A stretch of DNA of 64,000 bases from Caprella mutica. Lineage: Eukaryota > Arthropoda > Malacostraca > Amphipoda > Caprellidae. The notes under the pieces were generated by a model. That model was not told where the DNA came from. It ran no database searches and was given only the letters and a program-made list of their open reading frames with translations. Below are positions 22,366-33,892 of the stretch, in pieces. Made by a program: the position numbers and the translations under genes. Location: positions 24 to 64,023 of the forward strand of contig CANNZV010003193.1 of assembly GCA_947561585.1 (NCBI GenBank). Reading direction: 5' to 3'. How positions within the stretch are numbered: position 1 is the first letter of the stretch; every line of letters starts with the position of its first letter.

Positions 22366-23643
22366 TTAGGGTTGTGACAATATTCTTTTGGCTTAAAGAA
22401 TTATTCTTTATGCTTTTTAGCAATAAAGCATGTTTTTTGAAATAAAGAATATTCTCAAAATATGCTATTAGTTAATCAAATAGTCCAAGTGACTGCAAAT
22501 GAAACACAAACTAATTTTTATTGTTTGAATGAATGATTCAAGAAGTTTTAAGTTTAAAAGACTAGGTGAGGAAATTACCTTATTGAATCATTGGAACCTG
22601 TAAGGCGATAATTAATAGCAATAATTTTAATAAGGAGTACACAATAGGAGCTGCCATTTTGTGTTACGCTTTACCTATTGTAAACGGTTACTATTCATTG
22701 GTGCGACCCTCCATTAGTCCAACACTTTTGCAGTTTATTTCTGATTGAATATCAAAATATATGTATATCGGGGGATGGGACGTGCTACCCCCCTAAACCC
22801 CCTGCCAGGTCATTAAAAAAATCATTGAAGTGTGCAGTACAACAAACTAGCGAATACAACAAACTCCATTATATCGAATGAGGAAATGCATCATACAAAT
22901 TAGCTAATATTAGAAATAAAGAAAAATAAGAGAGGAATATATACCAAAGTAAAAAAAATGAAGGTAAATATTGTTTTATTTAAATTGGTATACCTATCTA
23001 TAATGTATATTTATGTAATACTTTCTATTTTATTCAAAAAATAAAACGAGAAATAACACAGAAAGATGTAACTGTCGGACTAATGACACGTCCCCATTGT
23101 AAACGGAGCTAGGACGTTTCGGTACCATATTTTTTATTTCCAGACAAACCTTATTTTTTAAATTCGATATGAGTTAAGACTACAAATTATAGCAGATAAC
23201 AGACGTAGAATTATTTTAGAGAATTTAAAAACAGCTATGATCATCAAATGTAATAAATGCTTTCTTTATTGTGCAAGTTATTGTCTAGAACTGTTCAATA
23301 TTTATTATTTTAGTTACCTCATACAGAATAAACTGTCTCAATTTGACATTGTTTCCTACCCTGCCTTCTATACAAATATACCATCGAAAAAACTCTCAAA
23401 TACAATTAACCATATTTCAAAGAAATTAGAACATATAAAGCTAACCTGAACGCACATCATTGAGCATATAAAGCTAACCTGAACGCATAAAAAGCATATT
23501 TTGAGCATAAAAGGCATATTTTAAGCATAAAAAGAATATTTTAAGGCATAAAAAGCATATATAAAGAGCATAAAAGCATATTTAACAAGCTTAAAGCATA
23601 AAGCATAAAAGCATATTTCAAAAAGAATATTGTCATAACCCTA
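22366..23643. mobile_element. hAT-type non-autonomous element with internal arrays
   Basis: A perfect 8-bp duplication ATTATAAT (22358-22365 and 23644-23651) surrounds inverted ends TAGGGTTGTGACAATATTCT at left and TAGGGTTATGACAATATTCT on the complement at right. Just inside the right end lies an array of GCATAAAAAGCATATTTTGA units (23460-23620). The left end has diverged inverted counterparts around AATAAAGCATG (22395-22450). The centre includes a minus-strand copy of the G-rich module (22765-22830). The short frame at 23237-23449 has no transposase similarity. It shares its ends with the 179-bp MITE at 11325-11503. Confidence 0.9.
22765..22830 (-). repeat. G-rich dispersed module, copy 2
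   Basis: On the minus strand it reads AATGACCTGGCAGGGGGTTT, then AGGGGGGTAGCACGTCCC. It matches the modules at 13465 and 28345. It lies inside the hAT-type element. Confidence 0.75.
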
Positions 23644-23651
23644 ATTATAAT

Positions 23652-25057
23652 AATTTAATGATAATTGTAATCAACTTCTAGTGGTCCTGACTAAATTATA
23701 TGTACATTATTTTTTCCAAATGCTTTCTAAAAGTATTCTTGTACCAATGTGAATTTAAATTTAATGAATTCTATAAAATGAATATGAGCTGGCCAAAAAA
23801 TCTATCAATCTATCCTCCATGAACCTTTGCAAAGTGAATGCGGTTGTATGTTGATACGCTAAGTCAAAGTCACATTGTTTCATTCATTTTTCTCCATCCT
23901 ATGCTGACCTTAGGTGTTATTTCATAATGTTTAATTTGTATTTGACTATTGCTGAACAATAAATTCTGGTATTTCTTATATTATTTGTTCTTGGAGTATT
24001 TCATGGGTAGTGTGACTAGAATTATCTTTTTTTTTTCTAACTTAGAAACTACTCTCACAGAGAACATTTGTCTGCTTCTTACTTAGATCACTAATCAATT
24101 TAGGATGATTCATAGCGAAAAATGTTCTATTGTTCCGTGCAGCTCTTCGGAGGGAAATGAAAGATAGCTAAGTTTTCAATTCAGATATCAGATAGTAAAA
24201 TTTTATATCTTTGTAAGGGATGAACGCTTCGTGCCAGACAATCTATTTCACAAACAGTAAACATTTAATTAATTATTATATGAAATATTCTAAATAGACG
24301 CACTGTGTATATGTAATTATTATTAATTGGATTTTCCTAGACTATGATTTTGCTTAATTCTTGTGTTATCAATATAAATAGAATATTGTTAATAACATTG
24401 GAGTAACCTTTTCATTTTTGCACTTTCTTTTATTTGATAAATACAAATAAATGAAAATCTACGTTTATTGAACATAAAATAGAAGTAATTTACTGATAAT
24501 ATTTGGTTTACTAAAATAAATCAGTTACTATTTTTATAGCTCACCAAACTGCACAATGCATAGATTAAATACACATAATATGTTTAGTTGCTCACAGAGA
24601 CATATGTCACTACGAATTAGTTCTGTCATATTATGAAATTGGCCTGCTGTTGATTGGATGATGTCTATTATTACGTAGTCTCATACTTGTTGTCTTGCTA
24701 TACCAATACTTGTATTCAGAGTTTCAGGCACTGAACCCTTACTACCTTGTTATGACAATACTTATACTCATACACTAAACACTTAAATCCCCTGATCACC
24801 AATTCCCATTACACAAGGAGAGTTATCCTCCATTAATATAACAAAAATAGAGTTACGTTACTCTTAACCCTAATGAGTTGAATATCAGAATGTATTTGAA
24901 GGTTTGACTATGTGTTTAAAAACACATTTTGTATTTTTAATCCTACGGTACTATTTTTTTACAACTTGTTAGTATATATAATAAACTAATGTGTACCAAG
25001 CAAATGAGGAGAAAAAAATACATTGGTATATAAGACATTGCCAACTGAGAGAGCAGA
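23652..25057. other. No recognised feature
   Basis: AT-rich with no supported exon or repeat. Confidence 0.5.
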
Positions 25058-25091
25058 GCTGTGATTGGGTTGAATGTGACCCAATCACAGC
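25058..25091. repeat. Perfect 13-bp stem hairpin
   Basis: GCTGTGATTGGGT (25058-25070), an 8-base loop, then ACCCAATCACAGC (25079-25091). The stem contains an inverted CCAAT box (ATTGG). No gene start is visible nearby. Confidence 0.75.
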
Positions 25092-25891
25092 ACGCACATG
25101 TGTGTGTACTCATTCAAATCGTTAACTGTTATGTGTTTAGATACTAGCCAAACTTTTTCTACGTTGCCGCATGCCACCACAGAACAATAAATTTCCTAAT
25201 TTACGTGATTTAAACTGATTTACGAAGATACGTAAATATTTTTCAAATTTTAACTACAAAGATATATTAAGTATTTATGTAGGAAAAAGATATCTAAATG
25301 AATGACATGAAAGATATTAAGTAATTTAAAAACGATGTCATTATAAAACACACGTCAAACTCATTAATGGGAATCCTCCTATACCAAAGTGAGTTACCCA
25401 AAAACTTTTCAGTACCCTAATAATTCTTTGGAAGTTCCCTCAAATTAAATCTGGACAATTGTCTTCATTTTCAATGGCAGTGACCGGTGATATTTTATCT
25501 CTCTCCACTTGCCACAAAAGTTATTATTTCTCTAGACAAATTTGGTCTATTGAGAAAAAAGAAGAATAACAAAAAAATTGTTTGTAGGATAGCTAAATCT
25601 TACAGTAGAAGATTTTATCACTGAGATGAGACAATTTTCAATAGAATTTGGCACACGAAATAATAAGTTACCACAAACCTACAAACCCATCCCTAGATAG
25701 TTTACTCCCTGTCATAGCCAAAATTGGATTGTTCTAAAACTCATTTAAAATCCTAATGAATTGATTTATTGACATATATGTCTTTTCTACATATTTAACG
25801 AGCAAAGATAAGAATCGAATATTTATTTGGTATTATTGTTACATAGAAACTAGAAAACCACTCTGTACGGAGCTGGACGCATTCAATTATG
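25092..25891. other. No recognised feature
   Basis: No coding support. Confidence 0.5.
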
Positions 25892-26033
25892 CACCCAATT
25901 GAAAATAGTAGCGAGTTCGAGGCAGCTGTCAAGCCGATCGGAGTAGTCACCACGACAGTTAGAGCAACGAGAGTAAAGCTCGGGAGCCACACTCTCACGC
26001 TGCCTCTAACCTGCTCCTATTTTCAATTGGGTG
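25892..26033 (+). mobile_element. 142-bp MITE with 21-bp inverted ends
   Basis: CACCCAATTGAAAATAGTAGC (25892-25912) and its complement (26013-26033) match at 20 of 21 bases. The interior is GC-rich, with GAGTTCGAGGCAG and AAGCCGATCGGAGTAG. It is shared with 48336-48410 (plus) and 48640-48742 (minus), and the outer end also with 47467-47500. In the 48640 copy the interior reads GAGGCAGTGGTTAAGACGAT, which resembles a tRNA A box, so a tRNA-derived origin is possible. The inverted ends favour a MITE. Confidence 0.7.
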
Positions 26034-28179
26034 CCACATGTCTGGCACCCCACTCGATTTGGAATTGAAGTTTTTTATGAGGGCTCGTTTTTGTAGACCA
26101 TAACTTACCTTACTAGGGTTAACTCTTATAGTAATGAAAGAGGGTCATAATAAATCCTTTTCGGTCTTCTCTATATAGCTCTTGTATTAATGTAGAGCTT
26201 TTCTAGTTTTCAAGACTTTCCACGAATAGAATTTGCTGATATTTAAGGACTGTCATTGTTAATTAATTTCTATTAATAATTAAACTGAGATAAGTTTGTT
26301 AATGAATTTTCTTTCTAAATTTGATAGTGTAATGTATTATCATAAATGTAATAGGTATAACTATTTTATCTACATACTGTGGCAAATAAATTTTATGAAA
26401 TATTTATCAAGTCTCTCCTTCTTCTAAAAATTATATTAAAATATCGAACATATATTTCACATAGTTTCTCTGAAGTGGAATCAATTCATATAAAAATCTC
26501 TGTTCAGATGCTATAATATTTTTTTGTTTTTGTTTTTGTTTAAAAATACAATATTTTTCCATTAAAAACAAGAAGGATAAAATCTTTACAGAAGAGGAAA
26601 TTCCTTCAGGAACTACGAGTGAGGGGTTGAGTTCCCTGAAGGGGTGGACCCGACCCTCTAAAACCTCTCCTTCGCGGCTGAGAGGATGCTGAAGGCATTC
26701 CCTCTCTGGATCGCAAGAGCCATTCGCTGTTGGAACCAGGAAGACTCCCTTGGATCATTCGTTGTCTCAACAAGATAGAACCTTAAAACTGTTTTCTATG
26801 ATAAAATTGCTCTTCCAACCAAGTAAACAATGTTTAGGCAACTTTGTTCCAATGAACAAACACCGCTCCTGTAATCTTAATTATATTGGTTCCATTTCCC
26901 TAAGAAAATGAAGGAAGCTCTCTTAATTTTTATGAATTTGTGAATTTGTAATTGATATCTCATATTATTTATCGAGTCACGAGTGATTAAAAATAATATT
27001 TTTAATTAATTAAATTAATTAAATGTTATTTATTTCTGATCAGATTGAGTGCATTTATTAGACTTCCATGTTCTATCATTTTTTTCTAAATCTTCAATAC
27101 CATAATGGTCATTGTGAAATAATATTCCCCTGCAACCACAAATTATGAGGCTGGTAAGAGTGTGGTTTGTGATAGGGGGTGTGGGGTGCTTGACAACATG
27201 ATTTGTGTTGTCAAATAGAGTCATGTGGATAACTCTTGATCATGTGAATAATAGGTGAAAGATTCAGAATATGTCATTTGAACATAATTTCCTCCCCCAC
27301 CCGCTAGACTAGAGGATTGGGAGTGACTGTTTTGGCGGTCAATACATTTTTATTATTAAATTATCATTTATTCGTCTCTAGTTTCATCAATCATGAATAG
27401 TATCGATATTTAAAGGTGAAAAATATACATATTGTATCATTTTTCAATAGAGTTGAACACACATCTCTAACTATCAAAAACATGAATTAGCATATACATC
27501 AATATTTCAATTTGATAACTCAACTCAGCAAAGCAAGTGCGGTGACTGGTGTCCTCTCTGTCCATGAGCAGCTGGTGCAACTCCTGCACCAGCTCCAAAA
27601 AGCTTACCTGAAGACAAAACACGTGATGATGTTAATGATCTACAAACATCTTTATTGGACTAAAACTTTTAACAAACGTGAGATAAGATAAAGAATTGGT
27701 AACGACACACAGACATTATCAAATAGGAGAGCAAATATCGACCGTCAAACTCCAAATGCTCCTAACAATACCATATTTTACTGACTGAATATTTAACAAA
27801 TGAGTCAGAATTTTTCTTTATTTTATTACTTATTATTCAGCTCTAAAGATCATCCTTTTTTCTTTTGTTGTTTTGATGACAGTATTTATTTTCAACTGTT
27901 CACACAATAGTTTACAGCAAAGGAAGTTATTTTCAACTACGGTAGAGTTTTAAGCTAGTTATCGTTAATAATATTTTTTTTTGAACTTGCAACAGTTCTT
28001 ATATCTGCCATTTTGTCACACCAAATTTAGAACAACTATATAATATGATGTGAAAGCCATTATGCATATGAATGTAACATTTTTTTTTTCAATTCACATG
28101 AGGTTATAGTGACAATAACTGATATCATGGAATGTTATTTCAATATAACAGCTGTTTATTTCTCATCAGTGTGACATAA
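26034..28179. other. No supported gene; GC-richer patch and small hairpin
   Basis: A GC-richer patch at 26600-26760 stands out, but no frame matches a known protein. A short hairpin, AGCTGGTGCA-ACTCC-TGCACCAGCT, lies at about 27569-27593. The rest is AT-rich without exon support. Confidence 0.5.
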
Positions 28180-28706
28180 TTCAGTTTCGAAAAAAATTCT
28201 GTCTCGGAATATTCGGTCTGTAAATTTCAGTCTCGAAAACTTCGGTCTGAGACTCAATATCGAAAATTGAGGTCTCGGAAATTTTGGTCTCAGAATTATA
28301 AATGACCTTTCAATATAAATGACCGTTATGTATTTTGCTGTACTTTACTTTTCATGATTGTATAATAACCTTGCAGGGGGTTTGGGGGACGGCACGCCCC
28401 GCGACACATCTAACTCATAAGTTTTATTTATACATGAGATCGAATATTCCGAGACTGAAATTTCCGAGACCGAATTTTCTGCTCGAATCTTATGTTAAAT
28501 AAATGTCTAAACACGTCAAAATTACTATAGTTACGTATCATTTTACAACGGTTAATGATATATAAATAAACTAGTACATATTAGAGTATTCGTAATTTTA
28601 AATTTTCCTTTTATTGTTCTTAAATAACACCATTATATACTGAGACCGAGTTTTCCATGACGGAATTTTCCAAGACCGAACTTTCCAAGATCGAAATTTC
28701 CTAGAA
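28180..28706. mobile_element. Element with mirrored subterminal arrays (TCGGTCTCGGAAATTT phrase)
   Basis: The left side has about six copies of a phrase like TTCGGTCTCGAAAACTTC (28183-28300). The middle and right sides have inverted copies: GAGACTGAAATTTCCGAGAC at 28450-28475 and CCAAGACCGAACTTTCCAAG at 28665-28700. The complement of the right end begins GGGTTCTAGGAAATTTCG, close to the CGGGTTCTAGGACAACTTG end of the 10341-11307 element. The G-rich module (28345-28420) lies inside. I could not assign a target duplication, so the left boundary is approximate. Confidence 0.75.
28345..28420 (+). repeat. G-rich dispersed module, copy 3
   Basis: TAATAACCTTGCAGGGGGTT followed by TGGGGGACGGCACGCCCC and CGACACATCTAACTCATAAG. 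Its downstream part matches the copy at 13465-13575. Confidence 0.75.
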
Positions 28707-29785
28707 CCCATATATCCAATCTCTCACACTTCAAATTAGGGACATACAAGTTAATCAAGTGTGATGTTAGATGTTGAACCGATTTTTAAAAAGGTCTAAA
28801 TCAAATCTTGGGCTATTATATATTTTAATTGTTCGTGATAAATTTTCGTATATCATAGATGGAATATTTAAAATTTCATTTTGTATCATATATATTATAT
28901 TCTTATTCATTTCACAGCACAATTTAAAGCAATGGTAATTGAGAAATTATCTGTTATTTATCACGAATAATTTCATGTTTTCAATCGAGAGATTTCGACC
29001 TACTAAGTCCATTTTTCCTTTGGAGGAAATCATTCAACTGAAGTGTAGGATTTGTTTTGATAATTCTTCATAATTGGAAAACAGAGAAGAACAGAAACTT
29101 TCGTCTCACAATAGTCACTCTGAGGAATTCGAAATAAAAATATCACTGCAGATAAGTGTTTTTAAATCACATTGTTTATATTTGAATTGTGATGTTTGTG
29201 AAGCTTTTATTGTGTTTTTAAAATCGGATGAAATTTAATAACTCTGAACAATGAATTCAGTTAAATCTCTTCAATATCTCAAATGGAATTGGATATAAGT
29301 TTTAATGGCTTAGAAATAGTTTGGAAATAGTCAGTCTTCAATTTGATGCTCAAAATTGTAAACTAGAATTTTAGTGAATCTTGAAACTTTGAAAGATAAA
29401 CACACGAAGAAAAGAAGGAAAATAGAAAAAATGTACTGGAATGCATTTATGAATACAAAGGTTTCGGACAAACTTTTGAACCAGTTTGCTAACACTCATC
29501 ATTTTTCATCATAATATTATTGGAAAATTCAAATTATTCGTCTATAGTACAAGTTAAAAAATTAAAATAAATAATGTTAGACATAGCAATTGTCTCCAGT
29601 GAAAGGAATAATGGTTGATTTTTATAAATTGAAATTTCAAATTTGAGTTTCTTTTATTAAGAAAACTACAAATTTTTTACTGTAATACTATTAAAATGTT
29701 TTAGAATGCCTTTCAAATATTGAACGCTCCAAGCAACAAGTATTAGGGTAGTGGCTTCAAGTATTAAGTGCGGCGGTATGAAGTC
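28707..29785. other. No recognised feature
   Basis: AT-rich with no exon support. Confidence 0.5.
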
Positions 29786-29789
29786 TTAA

Positions 29790-30302
29790 ACCGTGTTTAC
29801 ATTGTCAGGTGGCACCTAGGTATTTCTGTAAGGTTCACCACAAAGTGTCGAATTTAACCATGAAACTCTGTTTTTGCACTGAAATTTAAAAACGGACAGT
29901 GTTCGTTCGAATGACCACACTGTCGGAGAGTGATACTTTTCAACGTATTGTTAGCAATAGGAAGAAGGTTCTGTGCGAGGTTCTGTAGCAACCTTCTCTT
30001 TGTTTTTTATAGCGAATCATTTGGCATAGACATTCTCACAGCTAAACACTGACTTTTCATCTTCCCATTGCTAACAGCGAACTTATGAAGAGTGAAAAAG
30101 TGACATTCTCCGAAAGTGTGATCATTCGAACAAACACTTTACGTTTTTCAATTTCAGTGTGAAAACAGAGTTTCATGGTGAAATTCGACACTCTCTGGTG
30201 TATCCTTAGGGAAATACCTAGGTGCCGACTGACAATGTAAACACGGCCAAAGTGATCACCAAGCGTATTTCTAAGTTTGTTGCTGACTATGTAAACAGGG
30301 CT
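29790..30302. mobile_element. TTAA-flanked hairpin MITE, 513 bp
   Basis: TTAA (29786-29789 and 30303-30306) flanks ends ACCGTGTTTACATTGTCAG at left and AGCCCTGTTTACATAGTCAG on the complement at right. The interior is one long imperfect hairpin: 29793-29985 and 30050-30246 are inverted copies, both with GGCACCTAGG/GTGCCTAGG, GTGTCGAATTT and ATGAAACTCTG. A second terminal motif, identical to the left end, sits at 30229-30246, 56 bp inside the right border. TTAA suggests piggyBac. If the duplication is read as TTA, the TGTTTACA ends fit PIF/Harbinger instead. Non-coding. Confidence 0.85.
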
Positions 30303-30306
30303 TTAA

Positions 30307-30978
30307 AGGTTCTGACAAACACATTAAAATACAGTGGACAACTTTAAATCCAGGGTACATTGTACTACTTGAAATTCAGTGGACAACTTGAAATTCAATG
30401 GAAAACTTTAAATACACTGAAATACTTTCGTATATATAGATAAAGTCATTAATAACGTAACCAGATCAGTGATATATTCTTATCATTGTTCAAATTATTA
30501 AATGTTCCCATCTCAGCTGATTCCATACTTGACGTTAGCAAATATGAACTTTAGTTACGGAAGTTAACTCGATATTCAGAATTCGGTAACAAAAGTTACG
30601 AAGACTGAAGAAAAGTTACGAAGTTTGACTGAAGTTAGACAGCAGATGATCATAAGGAAGATTTGTACATGTATGTACAATATTTATAGTTAAACTTTAT
30701 GTCTTTTTAAAATCTTATTCTCTGATCTTTGGGAGAGCTTTCATTAATTTTAAACCGATTTGGAAGATGTCTTTCCATGACGTTTACTTTTTCATATGGC
30801 TACATGAGATTAGACAAAAACGAAGTAGATAAATAATAATATATATATATATATATATGTATCTTATGAACATTTATTCAAATATATATGAGAGGTTTTT
30901 CCAGTCATGAGATGCACGAATGTATTGAGTTCATAAGGGTGAAAGTCTCAATATTGTCAGTTAACTGTAACCCTTATA
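30307..30978. other. No gene; short (AT)n run
   Basis: AT-rich, with an (AT)n microsatellite near 30838-30857. The words ACTTTAAAT and CAGTGGACAACTT repeat several times at 30320-30415. Confidence 0.5.
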
Positions 30979-31666
30979 GCCAAGGTTCATAGACTATAAC
31001 AAGTTAAACGAAGAGAAATAGTACGAAATGTTACTAAGAGCTGAGTCTACAAATTCTTTATAATATGAAAACCTTTTATTTAGATTAAAACCTATGAAAC
31101 CTATAATACAAATAATTGACATTTTACATTGTTTATTTCTTATTCTATTATTGCAATATTATGTTTGTTCTTATTTTAGGCTTTTAGCTACAGTAATTAA
31201 AGTGGATGAAAATGTTGACCAGTGCCCATTAATCAACGGACAACGACGTGAATACCAGTTAGCTTTTTGTTCTTTTAACGGTGGTAATAACCATTTCTTT
31301 GAAATATTTTTTAAACCATTCGATAGATTATTAAATTCTAAAGAATTCTAGTTTGACTCACGCCCTAGTTTAATCTATCGTTTAAGAGATATTCAAGAAG
31401 AAAGACAGAAATTGTTCCTTCCATTGCTAATTGTCGTAGTGAATAGCAGTTAGTTTTTGTTGGTTTTGCAGTGATAATAACCATTTCATTAAAATATTTC
31501 TTATACCATTCGATAGATTATTAAATTCTAAAGAATTCTATTATGACTCACGCGCAAGTTTAATCTACCGCTTAAGAGATATTCAAGAAGGAAGACAGAA
31601 AATGTTGTTTTCTAAATGGCAATTTTTTCCCTATTCGTTTAACCTGTTATAGTCTGTGAACCTTGC
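30979..31666. mobile_element. 688-bp MITE with internal duplication
   Basis: TTATA flanks both ends (30974-30978 and 31667-31671). The ends are GCCAAGGTTCATAGACTATA at left and GCAAGGTTCACAGACTATAA on the complement at right, and the match continues through AACARGTTAAACGAA. The TA within the flanks would fit Tc1/mariner-type insertion. Inside, a segment of about 155 bp is duplicated in tandem about 190 bp apart (31256-31412 and 31447-31602), with long shared words around ACCATTCGATAGATTATTAA. The frame at 31094-31351 reads into this duplication and has no known domain. Confidence 0.8.
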
Positions 31667-31671
31667 TTATA

Positions 31672-33287
31672 GCTGCTTACTGAACCTCCGTGACTCAAGT
31701 TATCGCTGAGGTCTGTACAAAGTCATAAGCCCCGCCCATACAATAATACCCAAGATATATTTGTTTGTTACCATTGCTTATTATTCACTTTTTTGAGGAA
31801 AATTATTCTGTGGCGTATATATCAAATGAAGATTTTTATGAAGTAAAAACATCGCATTGTCAATTGGTTAAGATTTTATAAGAGTTTTAATGCGGACTGG
31901 CGCGCACGGACCAGCAGCTAGGTTATTGAGCGTAGCTTTAGGGGCAAGGTTACTAGTTTTTTTTGTGATGATTGAAGCAAATTTTTTATAATGACTTTTT
32001 AGCTTATAAGTAATAATTTCATGTAAAGTTTTATTCTAACAATAATGGAAGGATAGTTAGTTGAATTAATGAAAACTAAATAGTTGTTATCATAAATGCA
32101 CGAATAAAATGAATGGAATTACGACACTAGATCTCATCAACAGCACAGAATTTACCTTCCATATTTCTATTACAATATTGTCATATATGTACTAGTTAAG
32201 TATCAAGCACCTTTCGCTATATTTTCTATTCAGGTGAAATGAGCAAGCCAGGAATGTAAACTTCTCTATGTCATCTAAAGTAAAATCAAAATTATTCAAA
32301 CTGCCATCGGTCATCCAGTACACGTTGGTCCAAATCTTTGCAAGTTGTTTGTCTAAATTGTCATTCGTAAAGAAACAGACGATGGGTTCATATGATAAGG
32401 CAGAAGAGATGTGAAAATGGCGTGTTTGTGGTCTATAAATTAACAGGTTTCTCTGCAAAACATTTACCATTATGCATGGTTATTGACGAATTTTAGGTAC
32501 ATTGAAAAGTTATCTGAATCTCTGTTGGTTACTATTACCATGGTAATAATTGAGAAATAAAAGGTTATGGTCTTTGGTTGAAATTAGACGGATAAAAAAT
32601 AATAAAATATTGATGTAGGTACTATTTGATACCAATTAAATATATATTTTAAATAAATTGTTACAATTGGCTGTAGTTACAGTATTAAGTGTTATCAGTA
32701 AGTCACCAAATGGTGAAATATTTCGATAGAAAATCCCCATGATATTTTTGATAAATCCTCGCAGAAAACTGATGTCGAATGAGCTTACGCTTTTAGTTTT
32801 GAGAGATAATCCTATGAGTCGCATCCACGCCCTAATTGGTAACACTAGTATTGCTAACTTTGTTCGATTGTATTGTTAGTTTCAATAGATTGTTAGTTAG
32901 GAATTATTTCTTTCCGACAATTATTGAATTAATTATTTGGGCGTATACTCATATTGAATACGAATTATATAATTATGAATTTAAGAGTGTATCTATTCGC
33001 ATTTCAAAGATGATAAACAGAAGCAAAATTGATCTGTTCAAGTTTATTGAATAAATTTATTTAAATTCCTTTCTAAAAGAAACATAACACATAATTTATC
33101 ATTCCAGTAGTAATTCCATTTAATAACAGATAAGGAGGAGGTACTGAAAATCGTCAAACTGGAAGATAAATTCCTCAGATTGAAAATATCGGCAAACAGT
33201 TTTTTATGGTGTTTCAACAGTTTGCGGAAAAAAATTGTATTTTGAATTTCTAGATCAAAAAAAATGACTCAGATACATCAAAGTGAG
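31672..33287. other. No supported gene
   Basis: Frames at 32192-32470 (minus, 92 residues) and 32836-33054 (plus) have no recognisable domain or good splice sites. The segment AATAACCTAGCTGCTGGT, near 31908-31925 on the minus strand, is shared with 15045-15062. Confidence 0.45.
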
Positions 33288-33289
33288 TA

Positions 33290-33890
33290 CAGCAAAACCT
33301 CGTAGTAGACCAGAGTTACGTTCTAAGTTAGTTTGGTCTAGTAAGAAACTCAATTTATTAGTTTCCTACAAGACCAACATCGTTTTCTTTAAAAGTGAAG
33401 TGGTGACTTTAATATTTCGATAGCTCTATTTGTTTATGATAACTTCAATGACAAATTAATGGTGACTAACATACCAATTATGAAGGGAAACAAATTTAGA
33501 AACAGTATGAATTTTTTGCTTCAATTTTAATGAATATAATATTTTTTTCAATTAAAATAATCATTTTATGAAATTATAATATGTAGTTTTCTATAACCTT
33601 ACACATAATTTTTTTAGAACAGACTCTACCATTAAATCTAAAACCAATTTTGTCTTATGTTTTATCCTATAAACAGCATAAAAAAACATAAAACCTTATT
33701 CAAATTAAAATTTATCTTTAAAACAGTATTGTAATAATTACTCCTTATAATATTTACACTGGAATAACTGTCAGGTAACAAAAATTGCGTTTTGTCTAGT
33801 ACGAGGTTTTTTCCAGCACAGTTTAAAAAATTTCTTGGTTTAATAGGTGGTTTGTCTAGTAGGAGGCTGGTCTACTACGAGGTTTTGCTG
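33290..33890. mobile_element. Complete pogo/Tigger-like MITE, 601 bp
   Basis: TA (33288-33289 and 33891-33892) flanks perfect 24-bp inverted ends starting CAGCAAAACCTCGTAGTAGA. A second layer of related words (TCTAGTACGAGGTTTT, TCTAGTAGGAGG) lies just inside the right end. CAG ends with a TA target are typical of pogo/Tigger elements. The interior is AT-rich and non-coding, so mobilisation would need an enzyme supplied elsewhere. Diverged copies lie at 2869-3075 and 9565-10335. Confidence 0.92.
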
Positions 33891-33892
33891 TA

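Noticed and set aside
27569..27593. AGCTGGTGCA hairpin followed by A run as a bacterial-type terminator
   Set aside because: The surroundings are a eukaryotic genome and there is no T run after the stem on the plus strand.
28180..28300. TTCGAAA-rich stretch as heat-shock elements
   Set aside because: The motif spacing follows the array phrase, and inverted copies at the other end identify it as element ends.
31094..31351. 85-residue frame as a secreted protein
   Set aside because: It is inside a terminal-repeat element, runs into its internal duplication, and has no known domain.
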